Shown: positions 8,258 to 18,784 of the stretch, piece by piece
Numbering within the stretch: position 1 is the stretch's first letter
How the letters are laid out: every line of letters begins with the position of its first letter
Source of the DNA: Actinomadura kijaniata NBRC 14229
GTDB lineage: Bacteria; Actinomycetota; Actinomycetes; Streptosporangiales; Streptosporangiaceae
Length of the DNA stretch: 64,000 nt
Assembly: GCF_001552175.1 (NCBI RefSeq)
Contig: NZ_BCQR01000046.1
Location: 1 to 64,000 of the forward strand
Reading direction: 5' to 3'
Translations under genes and position numbers: made by a program
The notes under the pieces: model-generated
Database searches by the model: none
Told to the model about the DNA's origin: nothing
What the model saw: the letters and a program-made list of their open reading frames with translations, nothing else

Positions 8258-9256
8258 ATGGACCTGGACGTGGCACGGATCGAGAAGGCCGTGCAGGTGA
8301 TCGATCCGGTGTTCCTCAACACCCCCCAGTACCGCGACGAGCAGCTGTGCGAGGCGCTGGGCGGCCGCGCGGTGACGGTGAAGCTGGAGACGGCCAACCC
8401 GGTACGCAGCTTCAAGGGTCGGGGCGCCGATCTGATGCTGAGCACGCTCGCCCCCGGCACTCCGGTGGTGTGCGCCAGCTCGGGCAACTTCGGGCAGGCC
8501 GTCGCCTACGCGGGACGGTCCCGCGGGATGCCGGTCGAGGTGTTCGTGCCCGAGACGGTCAATCCCGGCAAGCGCGAGCGGATGGAGACCTTCGGCGCCC
8601 GCGTCATCACGGCCGGTCCGGACGGCTCGTCGGCGCGGAAGGCCGCCGCCGCTCACGCTGAACGCCACCCGGACCGCGTCTACCTGCAGGACGGTCTCCA
8701 GGCGGCGATCGCCGAAGGCGCCGGAACGATCGGAGTCGAACTGATCCGCAGCGCGGGCGGTCGGGGCTTCGACGCGGTGGTGCTCCCGGTCGGCGACGGC
8801 GCGCTGATCAACGGCGTCGCGCGCTGGGTGAAGGAGCACGCTCCCGGCACCCGGATCGTGGGGGTCAACGCCGAAGGCGCCCCCTCGATGCGGAACAGCC
8901 TGCGCGCCGGCCGCGCGGTCAGCCTCGAACGCACCCACACCTTCGCCGACGGCATCGCGGTGCGCACCCCGTTGGAGGACTCGGTGCGACGGGCCCGCGC
9001 CCTGGTGGACGAGATCGTCCTGGTGGCCGACGAGGCCATCGCCGCCGCCATGGAGCTGGCGGCCCGCACGCTCGGGATCCTCCTGGAACCGGCGGGGGCG
9101 GCGGGCCTGGCGGCGATCGCCGAGGGCGCGGTCCCCGGCGAGCGATTGGCAACGGTGCTGACCGGCGCCAACCCGCGTCCCGAACAGGTCCAGGAGCTGG
9201 CGGCCCGGCTGGCACGGTCCGCCCGGAACGCACCGGCTCTGCGGGAAGACGACTGA
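8258..9256 (+). CDS. PLP-dependent threonine/serine dehydratase family protein
   Basis: A fold-type II PLP enzyme of about 332 residues. The Schiff-base lysine is K53 in VRSFKGRGA, the phosphate-contact loop is SSGNFGQA, and a glycine-rich cofactor loop GDGALINGV follows. There is no C-terminal ACT domain, so it resembles catabolic or racemase-like members rather than the feedback-controlled biosynthetic enzyme. The expected reaction is deamination of threonine or serine to a 2-oxo acid, but the exact substrate cannot be read from sequence. The ATG at 8258 follows GAGAGG nine bases upstream. The divergent Lrp regulator and the downstream reductase point to amino-acid catabolism. Confidence 0.85.
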   Translation: MDLDVARIEKAVQVIDPVFLNTPQYRDEQLCEALGGRAVTVKLETANPVRSFKGRGADLMLSTLAPGTPVVCASSGNFGQAVAYAGRSRGMPVEVFVPETVNPGKRERMETFGARVITAGPDGSSARKAAAAHAERHPDRVYLQDGLQAAIAEGAGTIGVELIRSAGGRGFDAVVLPVGDGALINGVARWVKEHAPGTRIVGVNAEGAPSMRNSLRAGRAVSLERTHTFADGIAVRTPLEDSVRRARALVDEIVLVADEAIAAAMELAARTLGILLEPAGAAGLAAIAEGAVPGERLATVLTGANPRPEQVQELAARLARSARNAPALREDD

Positions 9257-9495
9257 TCACCGAAGAGGTGACGGGGATGGGCACCGCTTCCTCGTCCATC
9301 CGTCCGGACGCCTCCGGGAGGAGCCGAAGCGACCGTGGTCCGCCGCGCTTGAGACCGTCGGCCGCACCGATGTGCCGGCCAGCAACATCGAATACGCCCT
9401 ACCGAGGTCTTTCGCGCGGAACCAGCCAGGACCGCCTTCCCGACCCAGCGTCGAACCCGGACATCCCACCGCCACGCACCATGGAGGTAGACGCA

Positions 9496-10275
9496 GTGAA
9501 CCGCATCGGCATCATCGGAGTGGGCGAGATCGGCCGCGCCATCGTAACGGGCCTGTGCGAGGGGCGCGACGAGCCACCGGAGGTGTTCCTCTCCCCTCGG
9601 GGAGCGGGTACGGCCGCGGAGCTGGCGCAGCGATTCGAGAGCATACGGGTGTGCGCCGACAACCAGGAGGTGGTGGACCGCTCCGAGTTGGTGATCATCG
9701 CTGTCCGCGGCCAGGACCGGCACGAAGCACTCGCCGGTGTGAGGGTGGACGGCGGCAGGCCGGTGGTCAACGTGATGGCCGGCGTCAGCGTCGACGACCT
9801 GCGCCGGACGCTGGCCACCGACGCCCCGCTGGTCCGCGCCATCCCCCTGCCCGCCGTACGCGAACGCCGCTCCGTCACGGTGACGTATCCCTCCCATCCG
9901 ACGGTGGACTCCCTCTTCGAGAGCCTGGGTGGTGTGCTTCCGGTCGCGGACGAGTCGGTCTTCAACGTCTTCTCCGCACTGACGGGAACGTTGACCACCC
10001 ACCTGGCCTACCTCGCCACGCTCACGTCGTGGGCTGTCGGCCACGGCATCGCCGCCGACGACGCGGACCGCTACGTTCGCGGTCTCTTCCAGGGCGTCGG
10101 CCGCGCGCTGAGCGACCGGACCCGCTCCCTGCACCAGCTCGCGGCCGACCACGAAACCCCGAACGGAAGCAACGAACGCATCCGCACCACGTGGTTCACC
10201 CCGGCCAACTCCGACGCCCTCGGCAAGGCCCTCGATGACCTCCTCATCCGCCTTGAGGGACAACGTCAGCGATAG
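9496..10275 (+). CDS. Pyrroline-5-carboxylate reductase-like NAD(P)-binding protein
   Basis: About 259 residues, starting with a Rossmann motif (RIGIIGVGEIGRAIVTGL) and continuing as a ProC-type enzyme: VVNVMAGVSVDDLR and VRAIPLPAVRER correspond to the conserved ProC core, and the C-terminal helical domain starts near FNVFSALTGT. The GTG at 9496 is preferred because GGAGGT stands seven bases before it. It is shorter and more divergent than housekeeping ProC, so the substrate may differ (an imine or 2-oxo acid derivative). It follows the dehydratase on the same strand after a 239-base gap. Confidence 0.75.
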   Translation: MNRIGIIGVGEIGRAIVTGLCEGRDEPPEVFLSPRGAGTAAELAQRFESIRVCADNQEVVDRSELVIIAVRGQDRHEALAGVRVDGGRPVVNVMAGVSVDDLRRTLATDAPLVRAIPLPAVRERRSVTVTYPSHPTVDSLFESLGGVLPVADESVFNVFSALTGTLTTHLAYLATLTSWAVGHGIAADDADRYVRGLFQGVGRALSDRTRSLHQLAADHETPNGSNERIRTTWFTPANSDALGKALDDLLIRLEGQRQR

Positions 10276-10360
10276 CTCCGGTCTCGTCGAACGGGCGGCC
10301 CTGAGAGGGGACCCGCGACCACGCCGTCGCCGGCGGAACCGCCCGAGTCGATGTTGAAGG

Positions 10361-11575
10361 TCATGGGCTGGTAGCCGGGCATCGCGGGGTGTCTACTTTT
10401 TCGGGCCGGGGAGTCGCGTTATCGCGAGGCAGTCGCCTGTCGATCGCCCAGACGGTCAGCGCGCAGGCCGCGAACCCGGCGCCGAGGAGGCTGGAGCCCG
10501 TCCAGCCGTGGATGGTGAAGACGGCGGTGGTCGCGGCCGCGCCGAGGGCGGAGCCGAGCGAGTAGAACAGCATGTAGCCGCCGATGACGCCGCTGGTGCG
10601 ATCCGGATGCGCGGCGGTGAGCGACTGCTGGTTGCTCACATGCACGACCTGGACCGCGAAGTCGAGGAGCACGATCCCGGCGGCGAGGAGCCACAGCGAC
10701 CATGGCAGCCGCGCGATCGCCGCCCACGAGAGGATGAGCAGGATGAGCGCGAGACCGGTGACCGGGGCCGCCCGTCCCGCGTCCGCCCACCGTCCCGCGC
10801 GTACCGCGCCGAGCGCGCCGGCGAGTCCGGCGATGCCGAACAGTCCGATCTGGCTCTCGTTCAGCCGCCACGGCGCGTCCGCCAGCGGCAGGGACAGGCC
10901 GCTCCACAGGGTCCCGAACGAGGCGAACAGGAAGAACGCGATGAGCCCGCGCGTCAGGAAGACGCGTTGCCCGAACAGTCCGCCGAGCGAGACGACGGCC
11001 CGTCCGTACCCCGCAGGCCGGTGGGGGCGCTCCTCCGGCGGCAGCGCGGCGAGGACGAGGGCCGCGAGCCCGAGCGACAGCACCGCGAGCACGGCGTAGA
11101 CGCTCCGCCAGCCCCACACTTCGGCGAGCGTGCCGGTGACGACCCGCGCGCCGAGGATGCCGACCACGACGCCCGAGGTCACGACGCCGATGTTCCGTCC
11201 GCGTTCGGCAGGTGGCGAGACGGACGCGGCGTAGGCCACCGTGGTCTGCACCACGACCGCGAACACCCCGGCCGCCGCGAGTCCCACGAACGCCATCCAC
11301 GCGGCCGCCGCCGAGGCCGTCAGGATCATGCCCGCCGCGGTGAGCGCCAGGTGCACGGCGATGAGGCGGCGCCTGTCGACCACGTCGCCGAGCGGGACCA
11401 GCAGCACCAGCCCGGCCAGATAGCCGAACTGGCCGGTCGCGACGATCCACCCGGCGAGTTCCGCCGACACACCGAGATCGCGTCCCATCGGCTCCAGCAC
11501 CGGCTGCGCGGCATAGATGCTCGCCACAGCGACACCGCACACCACGGCGAGCAGCGACCGCCGCCACACGTCCAT
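10361..11575 (-). CDS. MFS transporter, 12-TM drug-exporter type
   Basis: About 404 residues with twelve predicted membrane segments. The loop between segments 2 and 3 (PLGDVVDRRRLI) is the family A-motif, and the central cytoplasmic loop carries PPEERPHRPAG. Family knowledge supports proton-coupled export of small molecules; no substrate can be given. The ATG at 11575 follows GGAGG by four bases. The gene diverges from an HxlR regulator, and the 87 bases between them contain a large inverted repeat, so the pair is probably an inducible efflux module. Confidence 0.85.
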   Translation of the reverse strand: MDVWRRSLLAVVCGVAVASIYAAQPVLEPMGRDLGVSAELAGWIVATGQFGYLAGLVLLVPLGDVVDRRRLIAVHLALTAAGMILTASAAAAWMAFVGLAAAGVFAVVVQTTVAYAASVSPPAERGRNIGVVTSGVVVGILGARVVTGTLAEVWGWRSVYAVLAVLSLGLAALVLAALPPEERPHRPAGYGRAVVSLGGLFGQRVFLTRGLIAFFLFASFGTLWSGLSLPLADAPWRLNESQIGLFGIAGLAGALGAVRAGRWADAGRAAPVTGLALILLILSWAAIARLPWSLWLLAAGIVLLDFAVQVVHVSNQQSLTAAHPDRTSGVIGGYMLFYSLGSALGAAATTAVFTIHGWTGSSLLGAGFAACALTVWAIDRRLPRDNATPRPEKVDTPRCPATSP

Positions 11576-11590
11576 CGTGCCTCCATCCAA

Positions 11591-11651
11591 ATCAGTAGCA
11601 GATTGCAACCAATTTGACCGTAGGGCATGATGGTTTCAATCCGCAACTGAT
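11591..11651. promoter_or_regulatory. Inverted-repeat operator between MFS and hxlR genes
   Basis: The arms 11591-11610 and 11632-11651 are 20 bases each and match at 17 of 20 positions as an inverted repeat around a 21-base centre. Core arm sequences are GATTGCAACC and GGTTTCAATC. The repeat covers almost the whole space between the divergent starts, so a regulator bound here would control both genes; HxlR proteins bind as dimers, and the adjacent HxlR is the obvious candidate. Confidence 0.7.
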
Positions 11652-11662
11652 CGGGAGGTGTC

Positions 11663-12121
11663 ATGCCGCGCACCGCCATGCGCGCCCCGGACCCCGGCTG
11701 GACCGACGCCCACTGCCCCGTCGCCCGCACGCTCGACCTCGTCGGCGACAGGTGGAGCCTTCTCGTCATCCGTGACGCGATGGACGGGGCGCGCTCGTTC
11801 ACCGAGTTCCAGCGGCGCACCGGCATCGCCCGCAACATCCTCACCGACCGCCTCCGCAAGCTCACCGCTCACGGACTTCTCGCCCAGCGCACCGCGCCGT
11901 CGGGCCGACGCCAGGAGTACGTGCTCACCGACGCCGGCCGGGACCTCTTCCCCGTCATCCTCACCCTGCGACAGTGGGGAGAACGCCACGCCTTCGCCCC
12001 CGGCGAGGTGCACTCCACCCTCGTCGACCAGCACGGCACCCCTGTGCCGGAAATCGTGCCGACCAGCACCGACGGCGCCCTCCTCGACGCCGACACCACC
12101 CACGTGCAGAAGGTCCGGTAG
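11663..12121 (+). CDS. HxlR-family winged-helix regulator
   Basis: A 152-residue protein with the HxlR signature: CPVARTLDLVGDRWSLLVIR, then FTEFQRRTGIARNILTDRL and the wing RQEYVLTDAG. C18 corresponds to the cysteine used by some relatives as a redox sensor. The last 30 residues are variable. A strong GGGAGGTG precedes the ATG. It is divergent from the MFS exporter and probably represses it. Confidence 0.9.
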   Translation: MPRTAMRAPDPGWTDAHCPVARTLDLVGDRWSLLVIRDAMDGARSFTEFQRRTGIARNILTDRLRKLTAHGLLAQRTAPSGRRQEYVLTDAGRDLFPVILTLRQWGERHAFAPGEVHSTLVDQHGTPVPEIVPTSTDGALLDADTTHVQKVR

Positions 12122-12280
12122 AACCGCGAAGTCCCGGTCCACTCGAAGAACGGTGCGGTCGAGCGGACGGCGGGCGGGCACGCCTTGCTCGCTGCGCGTC
12201 TGGAGTGGCGCCACCAGAATCCGCGCATTCCATGCGCCGCCCTTCGGTCAAGCTCCTGAGCGGCTGGTCCCGACGGCCGT

Positions 12281-13177
12281 TCAGCGCAGGGTGAGCGAGG
12301 TCTCGGCTGCGATGTGGGTCAGCTTCTCCGGGTTGCGGACGTAGTAGAGGCCGGTGATGCGGGCGTCCTCGAAACGGATCGCCAGGACGCCGTCGAGCTC
12401 GCCGTTGAGGTGAACGAGGAGCGCCGGGTTGCCGTTGACCACGGTCAGTTCACCGGTGAGCGTGCCTTCGGCCTTCCGCAGACCGCCGGAGAACGCGCGG
12501 ACCACCTTCTCGGCGCCGGCGATCGGACGCAGCGCGGCCTGCTTGACGCCGCCGCCGTCGCTCACCAGGACGACGTCGGGGGCGAGGACGTCGAGCATGA
12601 GCTGCAGGTCCCCGGTTTCGAACGCGCGCCGGAACGACTCCAGGACCGCCTGGGTCTGGTCGGAGGAGACCGTCTCGCGGGGGCGGCGGGCCTCGACGTG
12701 CCGGCGGGCACGGTGGGCGATCTGCCGGACGGCCGCGGGGTTCTTGCCGACGGCGGCCGCGATCTCGTCGTAGCCGAAGTCGAAGACCTCGCGCAGGACG
12801 AAGACGGCACGTTCGGTCGGCGAGAGCGTTTCCAGGACGAGCATGAGCGCCATGGACACGCTCTCGGCGAGTTCGACGTCCTCGGCCACGTCCGGCGTGG
12901 TGAGCAGCGGCTCGGGCAACCAGGGACCGACGTAGGACTCCTTGCGGCGCTTCAGGACGCGCAGCCGGTTGAGCGCCTGCCGGGTGGTGATCCGGACCAG
13001 GTAGGCGCGCTGGTCGCGGACCTGCCCCAGGTCGGCCCTGACCCACCGCAGCCACGTCTCCTGGAGGACGTCCTCGGCGTCGGCCGCCGAGCCGAGCATC
13101 TCGTAGGCGACGGTGAACAGCAGGTTGCGGTGGGCGAGAAAGATCTCGGTCGCCACGTTGGTCGCGTGATCGCTCAT
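12281..13177 (-). CDS. ECF41-group RNA polymerase sigma factor (SigJ-like)
   Basis: About 298 residues. Region 2 (HRNLLFTVAYEMLGSAADAE) and region 4 (LSPTERAVFVLREVFDFGYD) are followed by a SnoaL-like C-terminal domain. This extension carries the DGGG motif (SDGGGVKQA) and an NPDKL-like NPEKLTHI near the end, both diagnostic of ECF41. ECF41 factors lack a classical anti-sigma factor and use the C-terminal domain to control their own activity. They are normally linked to carboxymuconolactone decarboxylase, oxidoreductase or epimerase genes, which matches the FAD oxidoreductase immediately upstream. Confidence 0.92.
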   Translation of the reverse strand: MSDHATNVATEIFLAHRNLLFTVAYEMLGSAADAEDVLQETWLRWVRADLGQVRDQRAYLVRITTRQALNRLRVLKRRKESYVGPWLPEPLLTTPDVAEDVELAESVSMALMLVLETLSPTERAVFVLREVFDFGYDEIAAAVGKNPAAVRQIAHRARRHVEARRPRETVSSDQTQAVLESFRRAFETGDLQLMLDVLAPDVVLVSDGGGVKQAALRPIAGAEKVVRAFSGGLRKAEGTLTGELTVVNGNPALLVHLNGELDGVLAIRFEDARITGLYYVRNPEKLTHIAAETSLTLR

Positions 13178-13311
13178 CGCCCGCCGCCTTCCCCTCGATG
13201 GTCGTCGACGGCATCCGATCGTGTTTCCACAGCAAGATCCTTTTTCGTGGGCGGCCGTCCGGTGCGCTCCGGCTCCGTTGCGGGCAGACCGGGTCGCACG
13301 CGAGTGCCTGG

Positions 13312-14511
13312 TCAGGTGGCCCGTTCAACGGCGGGGGCCGGTGCCTCGCGGTTGGCCTGGAGCAGTTGCCGGCGCCTGGCGTCCTTGGCCCACCAGGTGC
13401 GCGCACCGGGCCTGCGCGCCTCGTATCCCAGCTGCCAGACGGTGCTCCTGCACACGAGTTCCTTGAGCTTCGCGCCCGGGCGGCCCCCCACGTAGAGCCT
13501 GATCGCGGTGTCGTTCCTGCGCGAGAACTGGAAGACGCCGACGTGGCGCCCCAGGCTGATGCACTGGCCGAGGAAGCCCACGTCGATGGAGGCGGGCCGC
13601 TCGCCCGCGATCCGGCTGAGCACCGTCTCGGCGGCCTGGGGCCCGAGCTGGACCGCGGACTGGCAGCCCATCCGGAACGGCAGGTCCGACGGCGCCGCCG
13701 AGTCCCCGGCCGCGACGATGCGGACGTCGTCCACGCTGGTCAGGGTCTCGTCGGTGAGCAGGCGCCCCAGGGCGTCGGTGCTCAGTCCGCTGCGCGCGGC
13801 CAGGTCAGGCACGCCGAACCCGGCGGTCCAGATGGTCACCTCGCTCGGCACCCGGCGGCCGTCGCTGAGCCGCACGGCGTCGCGCGTCACGGCCGTCACC
13901 TGCGTGCCGGGGCCGTCGAGCACGGTCACCCCGAGCCCGGCCAGCCGCCTGGCGATCGCGCGTCGGCCTCGCGGGTGCAGGTACGGGCCGAGCGCCCCGC
14001 CGCACACCAGGGTCACCGTCCGGCCCAGCTCGGCCAGCTCGGCGGCGGTCTCGATGCCGGCCGGACCGGCTCCGACCACGGTCACCGCGGCCGTCGCGGG
14101 CGCGGCGTCCAGGACCGACCGCAACCTCTGCGACTCCTCCAGCGTGGCGATCGGGTAGGCGAACTCGCCCGCCCCCGGCACCCGCGGGTCGGCGCTGCCG
14201 CTGCCCACCGCGTAGATCAGGTAGTCGTAGCCGACCGTGCCGCCGGTCGCCAGCGTCACCCCGCGCTCGGCCGCGTCGATCCTGGTCACGGTGTCGACCA
14301 CCAGCCGGACACCGTCGGCCAGGACCTTCCGGTAGTCGACGACCGTGCCGTGGGACCCGCCCACCAGCTGGTGCAGGCGGATCCGCTCGACGAAGGTCGG
14401 ACGCGGGTTGACCAGCGTCACCGTCACGTCGTCGCGCTGGGTCAGGCGGTTGGCCGCCATGACGCCGGCGTATCCGCCGCCGATCACGACCACCTCGGTG
14501 TTCGCAGCCAT
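13312..14511 (-). CDS. NADH dehydrogenase-like FAD/NAD(P) oxidoreductase
   Basis: About 399 residues with two nucleotide-binding folds. The FAD motif is at the N-terminus (EVVVIGGGYAGVMAA) and the NAD(P) motif in the middle (VTVVGAGPAGIETAAELAEL). The later TIWTAGFGVPDLA and VRIVAAGDSA are typical of type II NADH dehydrogenase relatives. There is no clear membrane anchor. The ATG at 14511 is preceded by GGAGAGG; a longer frame upstream lacks homology. A promoter matching the ECF41 consensus lies 35-61 bases upstream, so this gene is the probable target of the sigma factor encoded next to it. Confidence 0.85.
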   Translation of the reverse strand: MAANTEVVVIGGGYAGVMAANRLTQRDDVTVTLVNPRPTFVERIRLHQLVGGSHGTVVDYRKVLADGVRLVVDTVTRIDAAERGVTLATGGTVGYDYLIYAVGSGSADPRVPGAGEFAYPIATLEESQRLRSVLDAAPATAAVTVVGAGPAGIETAAELAELGRTVTLVCGGALGPYLHPRGRRAIARRLAGLGVTVLDGPGTQVTAVTRDAVRLSDGRRVPSEVTIWTAGFGVPDLAARSGLSTDALGRLLTDETLTSVDDVRIVAAGDSAAPSDLPFRMGCQSAVQLGPQAAETVLSRIAGERPASIDVGFLGQCISLGRHVGVFQFSRRNDTAIRLYVGGRPGAKLKELVCRSTVWQLGYEARRPGARTWWAKDARRRQLLQANREAPAPAVERAT

Positions 14512-14545
14512 GGCCTCTCCTTCTCTGTCCGGGAATCGCTCACTA

Positions 14546-14572
14546 GACACCGCGTACCTGGCCTTTGTGACA
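14546..14572 (-). promoter_or_regulatory. ECF41-type promoter of the oxidoreductase
   Basis: On the minus strand TGTCACA (14572-14566) is followed by 16 bases and TGTC (14549-14546). The published ECF41 consensus is TGTCACA, 15-16 bases, CGTC. The -35 part is exact and the -10 part matches three of four. The site lies 35 bases before the oxidoreductase ATG. Confidence 0.75.
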
Positions 14573-14861
14573 CACGTGAGGCAGATCACTGCTCGCGTAC
14601 GAGAGCGCCTCCCGTCCCACGCGCCGACCAGCGCCGCCGCTGTCCCAGCGGGGGGCTGGTGGTGTCTCGGGACGCGACCGTGGATCTCCGAGCGCCGGCA
14701 CCTTGGACAGCTCGATCCGAGGGAGGGGCGATCCGGATGCGGGAGAGTCTTCCGCTCCGGGCGGAGTTGGGCGAGAGTAGGTGCCTCGACCCGGTTGATC
14801 AGGGTCCGACGCTGCCTGCTCTCGCGCCGTAGCCGGTGGACCGCCTCTGACCTGGGTCTAC

Positions 14862-14881
14862 ATACTTAATTCATTCAGTAT
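14862..14881 (+). promoter_or_regulatory. Fur-type operator upstream of furA-katG
   Basis: The 20 bases ATACTTAATTCATTCAGTAT form a near-palindrome (8 of 10 arm positions pair), 40 bases before the chosen furA start. TTGACC at 14883-14888 could serve as a -35. Autoregulation of furA-katG operons by their own Fur protein is established in mycobacteria and Streptomyces. The rest of the 410-base gap from the oxidoreductase holds no gene. Confidence 0.6.
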
Positions 14882-14921
14882 CTTGACCCATTCCAGAAAG
14901 TGGAGCAGTCTGTGGCGCGTG

Positions 14922-17616
<2,695 letters not shown>

Positions 17617-17622
17617 TCCGGG

Positions 17623-17656
17623 CGTTCGGGTCGGTCCGCGCGGGCCGGCCCGAACG
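17623..17656. terminator. Hairpin between katG and the second fur gene
   Basis: CGTTCGGG (17623-17630) pairs with CCCGAACG (17649-17656), with a further CGG/CCG pairing inside. No U-tract follows. It lies between convergent genes and may end transcription from both sides. Confidence 0.5.
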
Positions 17657-17722
17657 TCTGCGGTCCGACCGGCGTTCCTTCCGGCGTCGTCCGCCTCCGG
17701 CGCGGCGCCGGGAGGGGCGCGG

Positions 17723-18157
17723 TCAGCCGGACCCGGAGCGGCACCGGGGGCACAGCCCCCAGAACGTGACGTCGGCCTCGTCGATCAGGTAGCCGGCGTC
17801 GTCCACCGGGGTCAGGCAGGGCGGGTGCCCCACGACGCAGTCGACGTCCTTGACCGCCCCGCAGTTGCGGCACACCAGGTGGTGGTGGTTGTCGCCGACG
17901 CGTCCCTCGAACCGGGCCGGGCTGCCGGCGGGCTCGATGCGGCGCACGAGCCCCACCGCGGTGAGCGCGTGAAGGGCCTCGTACACGGCCTGGAGGGAGA
18001 TGTGACCCACGCGGTCACGCACCCCCGAGGCGATGGTCTCGACGTCGAGGTGGTCGCCGTTCCGGACGGTCTCGAGCAGCGCGACGCGGGCGGCCGTCAC
18101 CCGCAGGCCGGCACCGCGCAGCTCCTCTGCGGTGGTCGGGGGCTGGGATGCGGTCAT
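17723..18157 (-). CDS. Second Fur-family regulator
   Basis: About 144 residues, clearly paralogous to the FurA at 14.9 kb: LRGAGLRVTAARVALL, LQAVYEALHALTAVGLVRR, DNHHHLVCRNCG and CPRC all have counterparts there. Metal and zinc motifs are intact. It converges on katG. The ATG at 18157 is chosen; a GTG nine bases earlier is possible. GAATCATTC, a perfect 9-base palindrome resembling the centre of a PerR/FurA box, lies at 18184-18192 just upstream, which suggests autoregulation. Confidence 0.88.
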   Translation of the reverse strand: MTASQPPTTAEELRGAGLRVTAARVALLETVRNGDHLDVETIASGVRDRVGHISLQAVYEALHALTAVGLVRRIEPAGSPARFEGRVGDNHHHLVCRNCGAVKDVDCVVGHPPCLTPVDDAGYLIDEADVTFWGLCPRCRSGSG

Positions 18158-18183
18158 GGCGCCCAACCTACGTTCCTAAACGC

Positions 18184-18192
18184 GAATCATTC
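18184..18192 (-). promoter_or_regulatory. PerR/Fur-like box upstream of second fur gene
   Basis: GAATCATTC has the AAT-N-ATT core of PerR-type boxes and lies 27 bases before the start codon. The outer halves of a 15-base box are poorly conserved. Confidence 0.4.
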
Positions 18193-18268
18193 AACTTGAC
18201 GTGAGGTGTCGCACGTCCAGGACCGGGACGAAGACCGCGTTTCGGTCCAACGGCGCGGCGTGCCTGTG

Positions 18269-18515
18269 ATGATCACGGCCAACCCGATGGCGTCGGTGAC
18301 CGCCCGCGCCAACCGGACCTTCCTCGGACGCGGTGCGGTATCCGACCGCCGAGCGCGGCATCCGGCGGTTCCTCGACATCGGGGCCGGGCCGCCCACCCG
18401 GCGGAACGTGCACCAGGCCGTCCTGCTGGTGGCGATCCCGCACTTCATCTGCCCGGACGACGACCCGCACGGCATCCGGGCGCGGCTGCGGGAACGCCAT
18501 GGACGATGGTGGGCG
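18269..18515 (+). pseudogene. Remnant of DUF574-type SAM-dependent methyltransferase
   Basis: MITANPMASVTARANRTFLG and, after a one-base frame change near 18328, VRYPTAERGIRRFLDIGAG and PTRRNVHQ match the N-terminal part of the actinomycete S-adenosyl methyltransferase family. The sequence then jumps directly to LLVAIPHFICPDDDPHGI, which belongs much later in the protein. The central half and the C-terminus are therefore deleted. Only about 80 codons remain of some 270. Confidence 0.75.
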
Positions 18516-18643
18516 GCGTCGGCGCCCCCGCGGACGGGGGCTGAGGGCGCCGCCGGTGGGGGAGTGGCGGAAGGCGCAGAGGTCCGCCGGTCCGCCTTGG
18601 CGGTTCGGTGGCTGCCTCAGGCTGGCTGAGCAGGTACGGCAGA

Positions 18644-18675
18644 GGGGCCCCGGCACGGTCGCCGGGGCCCCTTTT
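18644..18675 (+). terminator. Rho-independent terminator
   Basis: GGGGCCCCGGC (18644-18654), a six-base loop and GCCGGGGCCCC (18661-18671) form a perfect 11-pair stem followed by TTTT. The T-run is on the plus strand, so it served plus-strand transcription, apparently that of the decayed methyltransferase gene. Confidence 0.85.
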
Positions 18676-18784
18676 CATGTGCTGGTCAGCGCTGTCGTCC
18701 ACAAGCGACTCGGCATTGCAGTCGCACTTCGTTGTGTGTGCGGCGTTGCCGCTGGTGGCGGCGGCGTTGGGTGCGGGCTCGGTG

